Shown here: positions 47,788-57,379 of the stretch, piece after piece
Layout: the number at the start of each line of letters is the position of its first letter
Numbering within the stretch: position 1 is the stretch's first letter
Origin: Shewanella sp. OMA3-2
GTDB lineage: Bacteria; Pseudomonadota; Gammaproteobacteria; Enterobacterales; Shewanellaceae
Assembly: GCF_021513195.1 (NCBI RefSeq)
Contig: NZ_CP090974.1
Location: 1,686,001-1,750,000 of the forward strand
Reading direction: 5' to 3'
Length of the DNA: 64,000 nt
Notes under the pieces: model-generated
What the model was told of the DNA's origin: nothing
The model's database searches: none
What the model saw: the letters and a program-made list of their open reading frames with translations, nothing else
Program-made: the position numbers and the translations under genes

Positions 47788-49218
47788 ATGTACCTATTCA
47801 GAGCCACAAATTGTACCTATTACACCCGCATGGTGTTGCCTGCTTCTCTGCGTGATAAAGGCTTCGCTGCCGACATCAAAGTATCCTTACTCACTAAACA
47901 GCGCTCTATCGCGATAGGTCGTAACCTTGTGGTTGCGGGTATCTTACGACCATTAATCAGTAACTTAACCCCACAATCACAGCCTGATGTGTTTAAAGCA
48001 CACGTTAATCAATTGATTAATGATGCGCGTGTAGGCTTTGTTGGGGTAACCGAAACGCTTGATGAAAATGCCAAACCAGTGCGGGAAATCATCCAGTTTA
48101 TTCCCACTCGGCCAACGCAATTAGCCCATAATAGTGCGACATATGACAATTATCCCTCGTCAACAAACTTGGCATTGTCAAATAGTTCGGGTAGTAAAAA
48201 GCAAACAAATTCAGTAGATAACGTCACATTAACGGATGCACTAATTAAGTTTATTGCGTCTAAACAAAAGCAGTCTGTCTCAGTCTTAACGGTAAAGCAG
48301 CTAAATCAACGTATAGGCCACTTTATTGAGCGAACCCACCTAGATGATGTATTCGACATCACCAGCGCTGAGGCGATGGAATACAAGGATTGCTTGTTAG
48401 AAGAAGGTCGAAGCCATAAAAGTAATAAAGGCTACCTCGCGGCTGTGTCGCAGTTCTTTAAATGGTGCAAACTGATGCGCTACACCAGCGCTAATCCGTT
48501 TGATGAAGTGAAACTGTCCAAGCCAAGTAATCAAGCTGGACATGATTTAGCGCGTCAGCGCTGGCAACCTGAGCAATTAAAACACGTACTGCAATCACAA
48601 GACTTTATCGATAAACAAGCTGACTTTAAATGGATAACACTATTGATGCTCTATCACGGTTTACGGCCTTCAGAAGCCTGTCAGCTACACAGCAATGATA
48701 TAACCGTCATCGATGGCATCAATGTCATATACGTCACCAATGATGGCATGAGCCAACAACTCAAGACCGCACAGTCAAAACGAACCGTTCCACTACATCA
48801 AAAACTCATAGAACTCGGTTTTATAGATTTCGTTCAAACCATTACTGACCGAACATCAAAAAGCTATCACATAAAAAATAGTCCGTTAAAAAGCGGCCAG
48901 TTAACAAGCAGTCCGTTATTTCATTATCAACCCAGTAACGATGGTGTTTGGTCACATAAGTTTTGTCGTGAATTTGGCAAATTACTCGACCAACTTAACT
49001 TTATTGCAGGTAAACGACCTACAGCCTATTCATTCCGTCACACCTTTATTGATGAGCTTAAACAACTACAAATTGAAGAATCGATGGTGGCACAGCTTGT
49101 TGGACACGCTTATCACAACATCACTTATGGGCGATACGGTAAGCAATATGATGTCAAAACACTCAATCCAGTGGTAGATAAAGTCGAGTACGCGCTGAAT
49201 TTGTTACAACCCATATAA
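47788..49218 (+). CDS. Tyrosine recombinase / phage-type integrase
   Basis: The protein is 476 residues. The N-terminal part opens MYLFRATNCTYYTRMVLPAS, like integrases with the DUF6538 domain. A SAM-like core-binding domain (about 145-240) precedes the catalytic domain. Active-site residues: Arg in LYHGLRPSEACQL, Lys in SKRTVPLHQ, the second Arg in YSFRHTFIDEL (a Tyr replaces the usual His three places before it), His in QLVGHAYHNI and the nucleophile Tyr in YGRYGKQYD. It is not an integron IntI. It lies 98 bases from the tRNA-Ser attL site and should insert and excise the island there. Confidence 0.93.
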   Translation: MYLFRATNCTYYTRMVLPASLRDKGFAADIKVSLLTKQRSIAIGRNLVVAGILRPLISNLTPQSQPDVFKAHVNQLINDARVGFVGVTETLDENAKPVREIIQFIPTRPTQLAHNSATYDNYPSSTNLALSNSSGSKKQTNSVDNVTLTDALIKFIASKQKQSVSVLTVKQLNQRIGHFIERTHLDDVFDITSAEAMEYKDCLLEEGRSHKSNKGYLAAVSQFFKWCKLMRYTSANPFDEVKLSKPSNQAGHDLARQRWQPEQLKHVLQSQDFIDKQADFKWITLLMLYHGLRPSEACQLHSNDITVIDGINVIYVTNDGMSQQLKTAQSKRTVPLHQKLIELGFIDFVQTITDRTSKSYHIKNSPLKSGQLTSSPLFHYQPSNDGVWSHKFCREFGKLLDQLNFIAGKRPTAYSFRHTFIDELKQLQIEESMVAQLVGHAYHNITYGRYGKQYDVKTLNPVVDKVEYALNLLQPI

Positions 49219-49276
49219 AGCGTTTGATTGAAAAGGGGTCAAGGGGAACACTTGCCGATGCGGTATTAGGCACGAC

Positions 49277-49304
49277 ATACCGCTTAGTCGGTCACTAGCG
49301 GTAT
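49277..49304 (+). terminator. Terminator of the integrase gene
   Basis: Arms ATACCGCT (49277-49284) and AGCGGTAT (49297-49304) are followed by C and six T. It lies 58 bases past the integrase stop. Confidence 0.75.
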
Positions 49305-49324
49305 CTTTTTTACTTTTTGCGCTA

Positions 49325-49788
49325 ATTTACGCCCGTATGATTGAGGAAACTGATTTGTATGAGCGTTTTTTTGGCTTAATTGGTCACCGTAGGATGGAAC
49401 AAATGACAACAGTCAGTAAATCCTGAGTGACTTTATACGCCAAAATTTGCTCTCACAGAACCAATACCAGTCTGAGAAATAATGAAACGTACCCGCGACA
49501 TCATTTCTCAGCAGCATTTATCAAATCCTACGGGCGTAAATCGATAGTAAATCTTGCTGGGAAATCGAATTTTCACTTTTTTCGCGTTAATTTCACGCTC
49601 ATTTCACGTAAAGAATGCAATTTAAACCGCTTCGCACTCAGTGAGTGCGAAGCAAAAACAGCCCACAATTATGTGGGACTACAACGTAACTTGGTACGCT
49701 TGTATCCCACTTTTTGTTCCAAAAAGGTCGGATACAAGCTCGGGCAAGGGGAAACCCCTTAACCCCAAAGCCACATGCTACGCATGTG
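49325..49788. other. Non-coding segment packed with inverted repeats (possible oriT/oriV or structured RNA)
   Basis: A 13-bp perfect inverted repeat (49325-49337 with 49529-49541) encloses a hairpin at about 49474-49509. Then come: 12-bp arms with one central base (49629-49653); CCCACA/TGTGGG (49662-49677); a compound stem of ten plus seven pairs (49698-49707 with 49730-49739, and 49710-49716 with 49720-49726); AAGGGG/CCCCTT (49746-49760); CACATGC/GCATGTG (49772-49788). I trust no reading frame here. The density suggests a replication or transfer origin, or a structured RNA; which one is not shown. Confidence 0.6.
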
Positions 49789-50088
49789 AAAATCAAAAGC
49801 GTAAAAGACAAAATCAGCATTGACACTTTTATATGGTACGTACTGATTTTATGTACAGTTATAATGGTGTTTCATCGATTTACGCTAAAAATCGATTGAA
49901 AATCGTTCTTTAGTTGTATCACTTTAAAAATATAGAAATCATAATTATCTGATTTTATTGTCTTTAATTTTTAGTACAATAAAGGAAAATCCTACTTTAC
50001 GCGCAAGCTCGGTTTGTTTTTTACATGGGTCATATTTTATTGCTTTACTTCAATAAGATAGTAAATGTAGGATGATATTAATCAATAA

Positions 50089-50139
50089 GTTAAGGGACTG
50101 GCTTTACAGCGCAAGCCCTTCAATAAGCGTTATGTTTCA
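50089..50139 (+). other. Possible degenerate attC end preceding a cassette gene
   Basis: GCGTTATG follows AAGGGACTGGC...GCAAGCCCTT, an imperfect stem, just before the ribosome site of the next gene. GCGTTATG has the form of an attC right-hand core (GTTRRRY). The left core is poor, so this is tentative. Confidence 0.35.
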
Positions 50140-50148
50140 AGGAGAGTC

Positions 50149-50526
50149 ATGAAGTATCTATCTATTTTCGTTGCATTATTATCTACCCAATCATTTGGCT
50201 GGGAATGCAACGATCCGAATGGATATATCAAAAAGGAAGGTGTGTTAGTCGTCAAAAAAGTGTGTGACACCGAGTTATGTCAATTCACTATTGAGGCTCC
50301 GCACAGTCTCGAAGATCGAGCATTCCAAGATTTTACTTTGTCACAAGAGCACGAAGGTAAGCCTATATTTGTCGCTCCACTTCAGCACAAGCAAATGGGT
50401 GCTGTATTTTCTACCGAGATCACCATCAAGAAGTCGAAATTATCGGGCTTCTCTGTAATGGCAAATTACTTAAACTTTGGTTACGGTTGCACCGCAGGTT
50501 CTACCGTTTACCTAGAAAAAACATAA
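50149..50526 (+). CDS. Small secreted cysteine-containing protein (integron-cassette type)
   Basis: The protein is 125 residues with a signal peptide (about 1-17, ending QSFG). The mature part has four cysteines (WECNDPNG, VCDTELCQF, YGCTAG) that could make two disulfides. CAAGGAGAG gives a good ribosome site. It is followed directly by an attC-type site whose left core overlaps the stop codon, the standard layout of an integron gene cassette. I recognise no family, and function is unknown. Confidence 0.65.
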   Translation: MKYLSIFVALLSTQSFGWECNDPNGYIKKEGVLVVKKVCDTELCQFTIEAPHSLEDRAFQDFTLSQEHEGKPIFVAPLQHKQMGAVFSTEITIKKSKLSGFSVMANYLNFGYGCTAGSTVYLEKT

Positions 50527-50614
50527 CAAGGCGCTAAAATCAGAAAAACTAAAGTCGGCCATCGCTTCGCGATTATAGCCAACTGTAGTTTTCTGCTTAG
50601 CTTAGCGTTATAAG
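50523..50614 (+). repeat. attC recombination site of a gene cassette
   Basis: The outer pair is ATAACAAGGCGCTAA (50523 on) with TTAGCGTTAT (about 50602-50611). The inner arms CAGAAAAACTAAAGTCGGC and GCCAACTGTAGTTTTCTG pair with one extrahelical base and two mismatches, the asymmetry that sets the recombined strand. GCGTTATAAGC ends the site just before the next cassette ATG. Length is about 92 bases. Confidence 0.75.
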
Positions 50615-50616
50615 CC

Positions 50617-50895
50617 ATGGAAAAGTATGAGATGGACTCTTTTTTTATCGTGTACGTTGCACTAGCCATTTATCTTGTACTGAATCTAGCAGTTTCATTT
50701 TTCTTGGCGAAAAGAGATGACTTAGATACTGTTCAAAAAGTTGCACAAATCATTATCGCCTGGTTAATCCCATATATAGCTGCAATTGCTCTTTGGCAAT
50801 TTAACAAAAGTCAGGATCGCCCTATCAAGAAACATTCTGAATTTGGTGGCGGCCCCAGAGATAGTAGCGGGGCTGGCTCAGATGGTAATCATTAA
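50617..50895 (+). CDS. Small two-helix membrane protein (integron-cassette type)
   Basis: The protein is 92 residues. It has two hydrophobic segments (about 7-27 and 40-61, VAQIIIAWLIPYIAAIALWQ) and a polar Gly/Ser/Asp-rich tail. The ATG comes directly after the preceding attC and no conventional ribosome site is obvious, common in cassettes. After the stop, TAACAATGTCTTATA looks like the left part of another attC, cut by the intron remnant. Family and function are unknown. Confidence 0.6.
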   Translation: MEKYEMDSFFIVYVALAIYLVLNLAVSFFLAKRDDLDTVQKVAQIIIAWLIPYIAAIALWQFNKSQDRPIKKHSEFGGGPRDSSGAGSDGNH

Positions 50896-50907
50896 CAATG
50901 TCTTATA
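50893..50907 (+). repeat. Left part of an attC site interrupted by intron sequence
   Basis: TAACAATGTCTTATA overlaps the stop codon of the cassette gene, as the attC left core does in the previous cassette. The sequence then switches at once to the 3' end of a group II intron. Confidence 0.5.
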
Positions 50908-51395
50908 ATCGGGTAGCCGGAGGTATCTAGCCTCCAGCCCCCACACCACCCTGCATGCGGCTCCGCACAGGGCGGTTCATTTAGAACATCTAACTAGCTT
51001 TCTGGTTAGGATATTGAACTGCGATCCATCCGTCTCTCAATGAATATAATCCTGCTTTCTTCAGATATTCATTACTCAGCGCTTGCTGTATCCCAGGTGT
51101 TTTAGAGCTACGCCAAGGGCCTTTACTTGTGATACCACAAGCAACAGCGGCTTGGATTTTCTGTTCATTTACAACCAGTTTAGCCTAGTGGCAAGGTATT
51201 GAGTAATGCTCATTAGTACTCGTTCGCCTGCGAGTTGAAACTTTACCAAGATGATAAAATCGTCCGCGTAGCGGGCGAATTGATGCCCTCGACTTTCCAG
51301 CTCTTTATTCACACTACACTCAGCACTGAATCCAAAAGTGATCGGCATGGATATTATTAGGCGATCGGGATGGATGGTAGTATGCAGCATTAACA
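50908..51395 (-). pseudogene. Group II intron remnant with broken reverse transcriptase/maturase
   Basis: On the minus strand, 51390 to 51169 encodes the reverse transcriptase core ELESRGHQFARYADDFIILV, with the catalytic YADD, then FQLAGERVLMSITQYL. After a one-base shift the maturase end continues: GITSKGPWRSSKTPGIQQAL, then SLRDGWIAVQYP, stopping near 50995. The first two-thirds of the protein is missing. Downstream, the GC-rich hairpins around CCGCATGCAGGGTGG and the end CTACCCGAT look like domains IV-VI. The insertion point beside an attC core fits class C-attC introns. Confidence 0.75.
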
Positions 51396-51473
51396 GTCAT
51401 AATGATTTAAAGCTTTATGGTGATAGCTAATTTGGTATTATGCAAACCTAGCATCACAGTTGAGGAATTCAAG

Positions 51474-51644
51474 ATGAACAAGAAAGTTGAGGCATATGGT
51501 GTTAATGCAATTATTCGTCCGAAAATAACAGCCACTAAAGAGCTTGATTTGTCTGGAATTTATGGACAACAAATTGTTAAGTCTGAGACAAAGCTAGCTT
51601 TGAGAACACACCGTAAAACGTTCGAGAAATTGGCTGATATGTAA
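51474..51644 (+). CDS. Short antitoxin-like protein upstream of a Doc toxin
   Basis: Starting at the ATG at 51474 gives 56 residues (MNKKVEAYGVNAIIRPKITA at the start); a longer frame from 51417 lacks support. AGGAATTCAAG precedes it. Its stop overlaps the toxin start as TAATG, the coupling expected for an antitoxin gene. It is charged and has no obvious Phd/YefM DNA-binding motif, so it may be an unclassified partner type. Role inferred from position. Confidence 0.6.
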   Translation: MNKKVEAYGVNAIIRPKITATKELDLSGIYGQQIVKSETKLALRTHRKTFEKLADM

Positions 51645-52036
51645 TGGATATCATTTGCTTTCCATTCGAGCGTGTTATCGAAATCAATACTTTTATTTTA
51701 GAAACTGAACCTGGCATGAAAGGGCAGGTAGATGTTTCAAAATTACAAGGTGCATTAGGGCGTATTGATAATGCAATTGTGTACGATGGTTTAGATGATA
51801 TTTTTGAAATTGCTGCAAAATATACTGCAAGTATTGCTATTGCTCATTCACTACCAGATGCGAATAAACGCACAGGATTGATTGTTGCACTTGAGTATTT
51901 GTCATTAAATGATTTTGAACTTACAAGCGACAACACACTATTAGCCGATGCAGTAAGAGATTTAGTTCTTGGTGTGATTGGTGAAAGTGATTTTGCTGAC
52001 ATATTGTATGCCCAATATGCGCAAGAAAATCAGTAG
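51644..52036 (+). CDS. Doc-type toxin, Fic/Doc family
   Basis: The protein is 130 residues, the usual Doc length. The Fic/Doc loop reads HSLPDANKRTG, with the catalytic His, Asp-Ala-Asn-Lys-Arg intact and Leu where Phe is usual. The start overlaps the antitoxin stop. Doc toxins phosphorylate elongation factor Tu and stop translation; the DANK form supports Doc rather than AMP-transferring Fic. It probably stabilises the island. About 135 AT-rich bases separate it from attR. Confidence 0.88.
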   Translation: MDIICFPFERVIEINTFILETEPGMKGQVDVSKLQGALGRIDNAIVYDGLDDIFEIAAKYTASIAIAHSLPDANKRTGLIVALEYLSLNDFELTSDNTLLADAVRDLVLGVIGESDFADILYAQYAQENQ

Positions 52037-52176
52037 TATTGTTTTTAAATTGACAAAATACTCAATAAATATTTAAATGTCATATATCGACTACGAATGT
52101 TCACTATCTGAGATGTGATTTTTCGATTAGTGATTGATTATAATGAATTTTAGTTTTATTTTGTGGCTGATTGCTT

Positions 52177-52206
52177 GGGTTCAAATCCCTATCCCTCCGC
52201 CACATT
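52177..52206 (+). repeat. attR: second copy of the 30-bp tRNA-Ser direct repeat
   Basis: It is identical to 47664-47693. It is followed by a hairpin terminator (52212-52243) that probably served the tRNA before the island inserted. Confidence 0.92.
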
Positions 52207-52211
52207 CAAAT

Positions 52212-52243
52212 AAAAAGGCTCATCAGAAATGATGAGCCTTTTT
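52212..52243 (+). terminator. Ancestral tRNA-Ser terminator, now at the island's right end
   Basis: Thirteen-base perfect arms AAAAAGGCTCATC (52212-52224) and GATGAGCCTTTTT (52231-52243). Confidence 0.8.
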
Positions 52244-52297
52244 ATTTGGGCGAAAGAAAGGGCTTTAAACCCTGGGTTCCTCTTTATTACAAGCAGG

Positions 52298-52380
52298 CTA
52301 TCCCTCCGCCATATTCTAATGAAGAGGCCTATCGAAAGATAAGGCTTTTAGTTTGGCGAGAGATAGGGCTGTGAGCCCAC
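52298..52380. repeat. Second, decayed copy of the tRNA-Ser end and its downstream region
   Basis: CTATCCCTCCGCCA (52298-52311) repeats the last 14 bases of the tRNA. The following bases (AGGCCTATC...GATAAGGCTTTTAGTTTGGCGAGAGATAGGGCT) are a diverged version of 52210-52275. The rest of the gap to tyrS (to 52571) shows nothing I can name. Confidence 0.55.
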
Positions 52381-52571
52381 AGGTTTATCAGCTAACCAGT
52401 TGACTAGAAAGGCGATTATGGCGCATAAGCTAGTCGTAATATTGGTGTTACAGATACACATAATAGTCATCAAATATACAGTCTCTTGAATGGCTATCAA
52501 TGACTTTATTTGCTATTTTGATGAAGTCCGCAACACCAATATTTGGCCAGCTTTATGAGCTTGTATCACAC

Positions 52572-53825
52572 TTAATCTGACACTCGTTTGACCAAGCCGT
52601 AGTGCTTTTTCCCGCGTTGAATTAACCAATATTGATCATACAAAGGGAAGCTCAATGTTGAGTTACCTGACTCAACTTTTTCTCCATTGATGCTAATAGC
52701 ATTACTTTCAATCAACTCTCTTGCAATACGTTTCGAATTAGCCAAACCTGATTGAACTAATAACTCAACTAAATCATGTTGCGTGCTTTGTATACACGGC
52801 AAACCATCTAGCTCAAGCTGCTTGAGTTCATTCAAACTCAATTGTTGTACGTTACCGCTAAACAAGGCTTGAGTAATCCGCTCAGCACTTGCTAGCCCCT
52901 CATCACCATGAACAAAATGTGTCATTTGTGCTGCCAGCATGCGTTGCGCTTTAGGCTTACTGGTATTGGCATTGTCTTGTGCCTCAATCTCCGCGATGTC
53001 GTCACAACTCAAAAAAGTGTAATAGCGCAAGAAGTTGTAAACATCGGCATCGTCCACCGATAACCAAAATTGATAAAAAGAATAAGGCGATGTTTTGATG
53101 GGGTTGAGCCACACCGCGCCACCTTCGGTTTTACCAAATTTAGTGCCATCCGATTTAGTGATTAACGGTAATGTAAGCCCAAATACTTGCTCATTGTTTT
53201 GACGACGGGTGAAATCGATGCCGCTGACGATATTGCCCCATTGGTCATTACCACCAATTTGCAAACGACAAGCATATTGACGATTAAGCTCTGCAAAGTC
53301 ATAAGATTGCAGCAGTGAGTAACTGAACTCAGTGAATGAAATTCCCTGGTCTGGACGCTGTAAACGCTGTTTTACCGATTCGCGATTAATCATACTATTT
53401 ACCGAGAAGTGTTTACCCACGTCACGAAAAAAATCAATCACATTTATGTTCTTAACCCAGTTAGCATTGTTAACCATCAGTATAGGCTTAGTTTTATTAT
53501 GCATTAATTGTTGGATCTGATTAGACAAATCTTGTCCCCATCCAGAGACCACATCTTCTGAATGTAAACTTCGTTCAGTGGCTTTAAAACTGGGATCACC
53601 AATCATACCCGTTGCCCCACCAATTAAAGAAATTGCTTGATGTCCTGCATCCTGAAAACGTTTGAGCATGATAAGTGGTACAAGATGGCCGATGTGCAAA
53701 CTGTTTGCGGTTGGATCAAAACCACAATATACCGTTTGAGGCTTATTGAGGAGTTGTTGTATTTGCTTTAAGTCACTGGTATTGGCGATTAAACCACGAG
53801 CTTGTAAATCTTGGATTAGTGTCAT
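52572..53825 (-). CDS. tyrS: Tyrosyl-tRNA synthetase
   Basis: The ATG at 53825, with AAGGACA about seven bases upstream, gives 417 residues; the longer frame to 53879 adds 18 non-conserved residues. Class I signatures are [11 protein letters not shown] (HIGH) and [11 protein letters not shown] (in place of KMSKS). The tyrosine-binding region YSLLQSYDF is present and an S4 RNA-binding domain ends the protein (about 350-417). It charges tRNA-Tyr in the cytoplasm. It follows the LuxR-type regulator on the same strand after about 80 bases. Confidence 0.95.
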   Translation of the reverse strand: MTLIQDLQARGLIANTSDLKQIQQLLNKPQTVYCGFDPTANSLHIGHLVPLIMLKRFQDAGHQAISLIGGATGMIGDPSFKATERSLHSEDVVSGWGQDLSNQIQQLMHNKTKPILMVNNANWVKNINVIDFFRDVGKHFSVNSMINRESVKQRLQRPDQGISFTEFSYSLLQSYDFAELNRQYACRLQIGGNDQWGNIVSGIDFTRRQNNEQVFGLTLPLITKSDGTKFGKTEGGAVWLNPIKTSPYSFYQFWLSVDDADVYNFLRYYTFLSCDDIAEIEAQDNANTSKPKAQRMLAAQMTHFVHGDEGLASAERITQALFSGNVQQLSLNELKQLELDGLPCIQSTQHDLVELLVQSGLANSKRIARELIESNAISINGEKVESGNSTLSFPLYDQYWLIQRGKKHYGLVKRVSD

Positions 53826-53903
53826 TGTCTTGTCCTTAGAAGCTAGAGTCGCATCTAGATTAAGGCGCAATGCACACACTCAACATATCCTAAAAGGGAC
53901 AGT

Positions 53904-54755
53904 TTATGATCTTGAATAAGTGATCATATGGTTAAAAAACAATTGAAATAACTCACTCAGTGAAGCGACATTTAACTGTACATAAATACGTTTTCGATGG
54001 TTCTTTACCGTGCCTTGGGTGATATTAAGCTGCTTAGCGATATCTTCGGTATCAAAACCTTGAGCAATTAGCGCCACGACTTCTTGCTCACGTTTGGTGA
54101 GTAATGCTTGCCCGAAAGTGGTTAGTGCTTGTTGAATAGACTCACGTATTTCAGTTGATGAATGACTGCGATTCAATACCGTTTCGGCTAAATTGAATTC
54201 GTTTTGCTTCCAGTGCTGCTGACACAAAGATTGAATGATACAAAAGTAGGATTTAAGTTTACTGATTTGTTGCTGAGTAAAACATTTATCGTCCCGCATA
54301 TGACCGAAATAAAGCATCACCCATCGCTCTGGTTCAATCTCAATCAACATACTCAACTCATCTTTCCAGCCTGTTTGATGATAAAACTGCTGACAATAGG
54401 CTTTATAATCGAGGTTTTTATGTACAACGTCTTTTAACGTAAAAATACCTTGCTGCTTCTGGATAGTTAATTTTTGATAGAAGGGATCATGTTGAAACGA
54501 TGTGGTGAGATAATATTGAAACAACAATTCACGATCACTTTCGATTGAGTCATACAGATAAATAGGACGCTTACCTTCTCGATAGCCGAGTATAACCGCA
54601 CAATCGAAACGCAAAACCAAGCTTATCATCCCCATCAGTTTTGGGGTAAATCTTGGTGTATTAAGCGCAGAAATCACTTCTGACAATTTTATATTGAAAG
54701 TGTCGTTCAGCATGAAGTTACGTGTCGGTGAAAAGTAATGATAAGCATATATCAT
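53904..54755 (-). CDS. LuxR-type helix-turn-helix transcriptional regulator
   Basis: The protein is 283 residues. The C-terminal GerE-type helix-turn-helix (about 214-275) reads LLTKREQEVVALIAQGFDTE then DIAKQLNITQGTVKNHRKRI, a full LuxR signature. The N-terminal 200 residues are not recognisable as an autoinducer or receiver domain (no conserved Asp/Lys phosphorylation set). The start is uncertain: a Met at residue 15 is an alternative. Neighbours are gdhA upstream and tyrS downstream; the regulated genes are unknown. Confidence 0.85.
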   Translation of the reverse strand: MIYAYHYFSPTRNFMLNDTFNIKLSEVISALNTPRFTPKLMGMISLVLRFDCAVILGYREGKRPIYLYDSIESDRELLFQYYLTTSFQHDPFYQKLTIQKQQGIFTLKDVVHKNLDYKAYCQQFYHQTGWKDELSMLIEIEPERWVMLYFGHMRDDKCFTQQQISKLKSYFCIIQSLCQQHWKQNEFNLAETVLNRSHSSTEIRESIQQALTTFGQALLTKREQEVVALIAQGFDTEDIAKQLNITQGTVKNHRKRIYVQLNVASLSELFQLFFNHMITYSRS

Positions 54756-55160
54756 GTTAGCTATTATTCAAAAATGAATGCTGGCTTTATGCAAAAAATA
54801 ACAGGTGATATACAGACACAGCAAGTGAGAAAAACGATGATTTACTTACTGAAGGCTTGAGCTTAAATATTGTATTTAATCGCTCACTTTTGTGATTGGT
54901 TTGAATGTGACTCATTTGCCGCTAAACCTTGTCGTATGTTGCAGATGTTGATAAAAAGGGCGGGATTCAAATTGATACTTTATAAGTTTACTTAATCCCG
55001 TTTTTTAGATCCTCGATAAACTTAGTTACGGCCAAAAACGCGATAGTGGCCATAACTAAGTAGATTATCGCAAGTAGATATTTATACGTAAGTGTTATGG
55101 ACTATCGTCTGCATTGGCGAATGTGTAATCTAGTATGATTAACAATTAATTATGTCAGGG
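54756..55160. other. Gap between the LuxR-type gene and gdhA with two hairpins
   Basis: A stem CGGGATT...AATCCCG (about 54961-55002) followed by six T reads out on the plus strand. Arms CTTAGTTACGGCC (55021-55033) and GGCCATAACTAAG (55048-55060) pair with one mismatch and may end gdhA transcription, though without a T run. No open frame is seen. Confidence 0.5.
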
Positions 55161-56505
<1,345 letters not shown>

Positions 56506-57379
56506 CGCTAACTCCTATAGTAAATCACATCGGCTTTATGCCAGATAAAGGCCATGCCCTGTATTAATCTAAGTGCTACATGCTTGGTTTGCTTTCATAA
56601 AACACTAAGGTTTGTAAAAAAAATTGACTCATCTGTACCATGAGAACCAAGTCATCAAATGCTTAAGATGGTAGTTTTATGCATTTAATTCACATAAATA
56701 GCAAGCGTTAATTATATGTTCACTTTGTTGTTAGACCATTTATATTGTTGGGGTGTAAGTTTTAGTGTTTGATATATATGTTATTTTTGTGACTTTTGCT
56801 CGTGTGGTGTTATAGCCAATAAATACATAAAAACTTTGTTTTAAAATGTATTTGTATGCATTTTATAATGTTGAGCTTTTTTAGAGGTTGAGCCTAGTAT
56901 GAAGAAGTCGATCTATTATTTAACATTACTATGCGCATTAAATAGTATTGATAATAATGTTGTGAACTATGATTTGTAGGACACTTTGAAGTGACGACCA
57001 TGTAGAGCATAGCTTTACTATGAATAGCTAAGCTGTCAGCTGAGGTAAGTGAACGCACTTTATTGATAATTGCTTTTAAGCATTTGCCATTAACCGGCTT
57101 TTGAACTCATAAGTGGCAACACTTTATAAGCGGATGCAGTAACAGGTTAGGTGTTTGGTAAAAGTGAATTGACTGAATGAGATTGTGCACTTGGCTAATT
57201 TGTGACTCTATGATGAGTTTGACCCATGAGATTTTAATTTTAATTTTTGAATCTAATATCGTTGTTGCCACGTATAGACTGTGTTGGAGGTATTTTTACG
57301 CCACAATGTAATGAATGAAATAAAATGAATGATAAGCCGCAATAATGCTATTGAATGATTATGGGAAGCGCTGCAGATT
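56506..57379. other. 874-base gap between divergent gdhA and the ECF sigma gene
   Basis: The sequence is AT-rich. It must hold both promoters. A 26-codon frame at 56899-56979 (MKKSIYYLTLLCALNSIDNN at its start) looks like a bare signal peptide and may be a gene remnant. I see no RNA gene, terminator or repeat. Confidence 0.45.

Larger units (their letters stand above)
47664..52206. mobile_element. Genomic island / integrative element in tRNA-Ser (~4.5 kb)
   Basis: Bounded by a perfect 30-bp direct repeat of the tRNA-Ser 3' end, with a tyrosine integrase directly inside the left end. Contents in order: integrase, 0.9 kb of non-coding DNA with many hairpins, two small cassette-type genes with an attC site, a group II intron remnant, and a Doc-type toxin-antitoxin pair. 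No relaxase or other conjugation gene is present, so movement would need helper functions. Native genes (Lon-like gene, tyrS) flank it. Confidence 0.85.

Noticed and set aside
47788..49218. Integrase as an integron integrase (IntI)
   Set aside because: The protein has a phage-type N-terminus and tRNA-linked att sites, and I do not see the IntI-specific insert region.
49427..49762. 111-codon open frame in the island non-coding segment
   Set aside because: It runs through several perfect hairpins, has no good ribosome site and gives no recognisable protein.
52171..52374. 67-codon open frame across attR
   Set aside because: It reads through the tRNA 3' end and a terminator hairpin, so it is chance coding.
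56899..56979. 26-codon frame resembling a signal peptide
   Set aside because: There is no mature part and no convincing ribosome site; at most it is a remnant.
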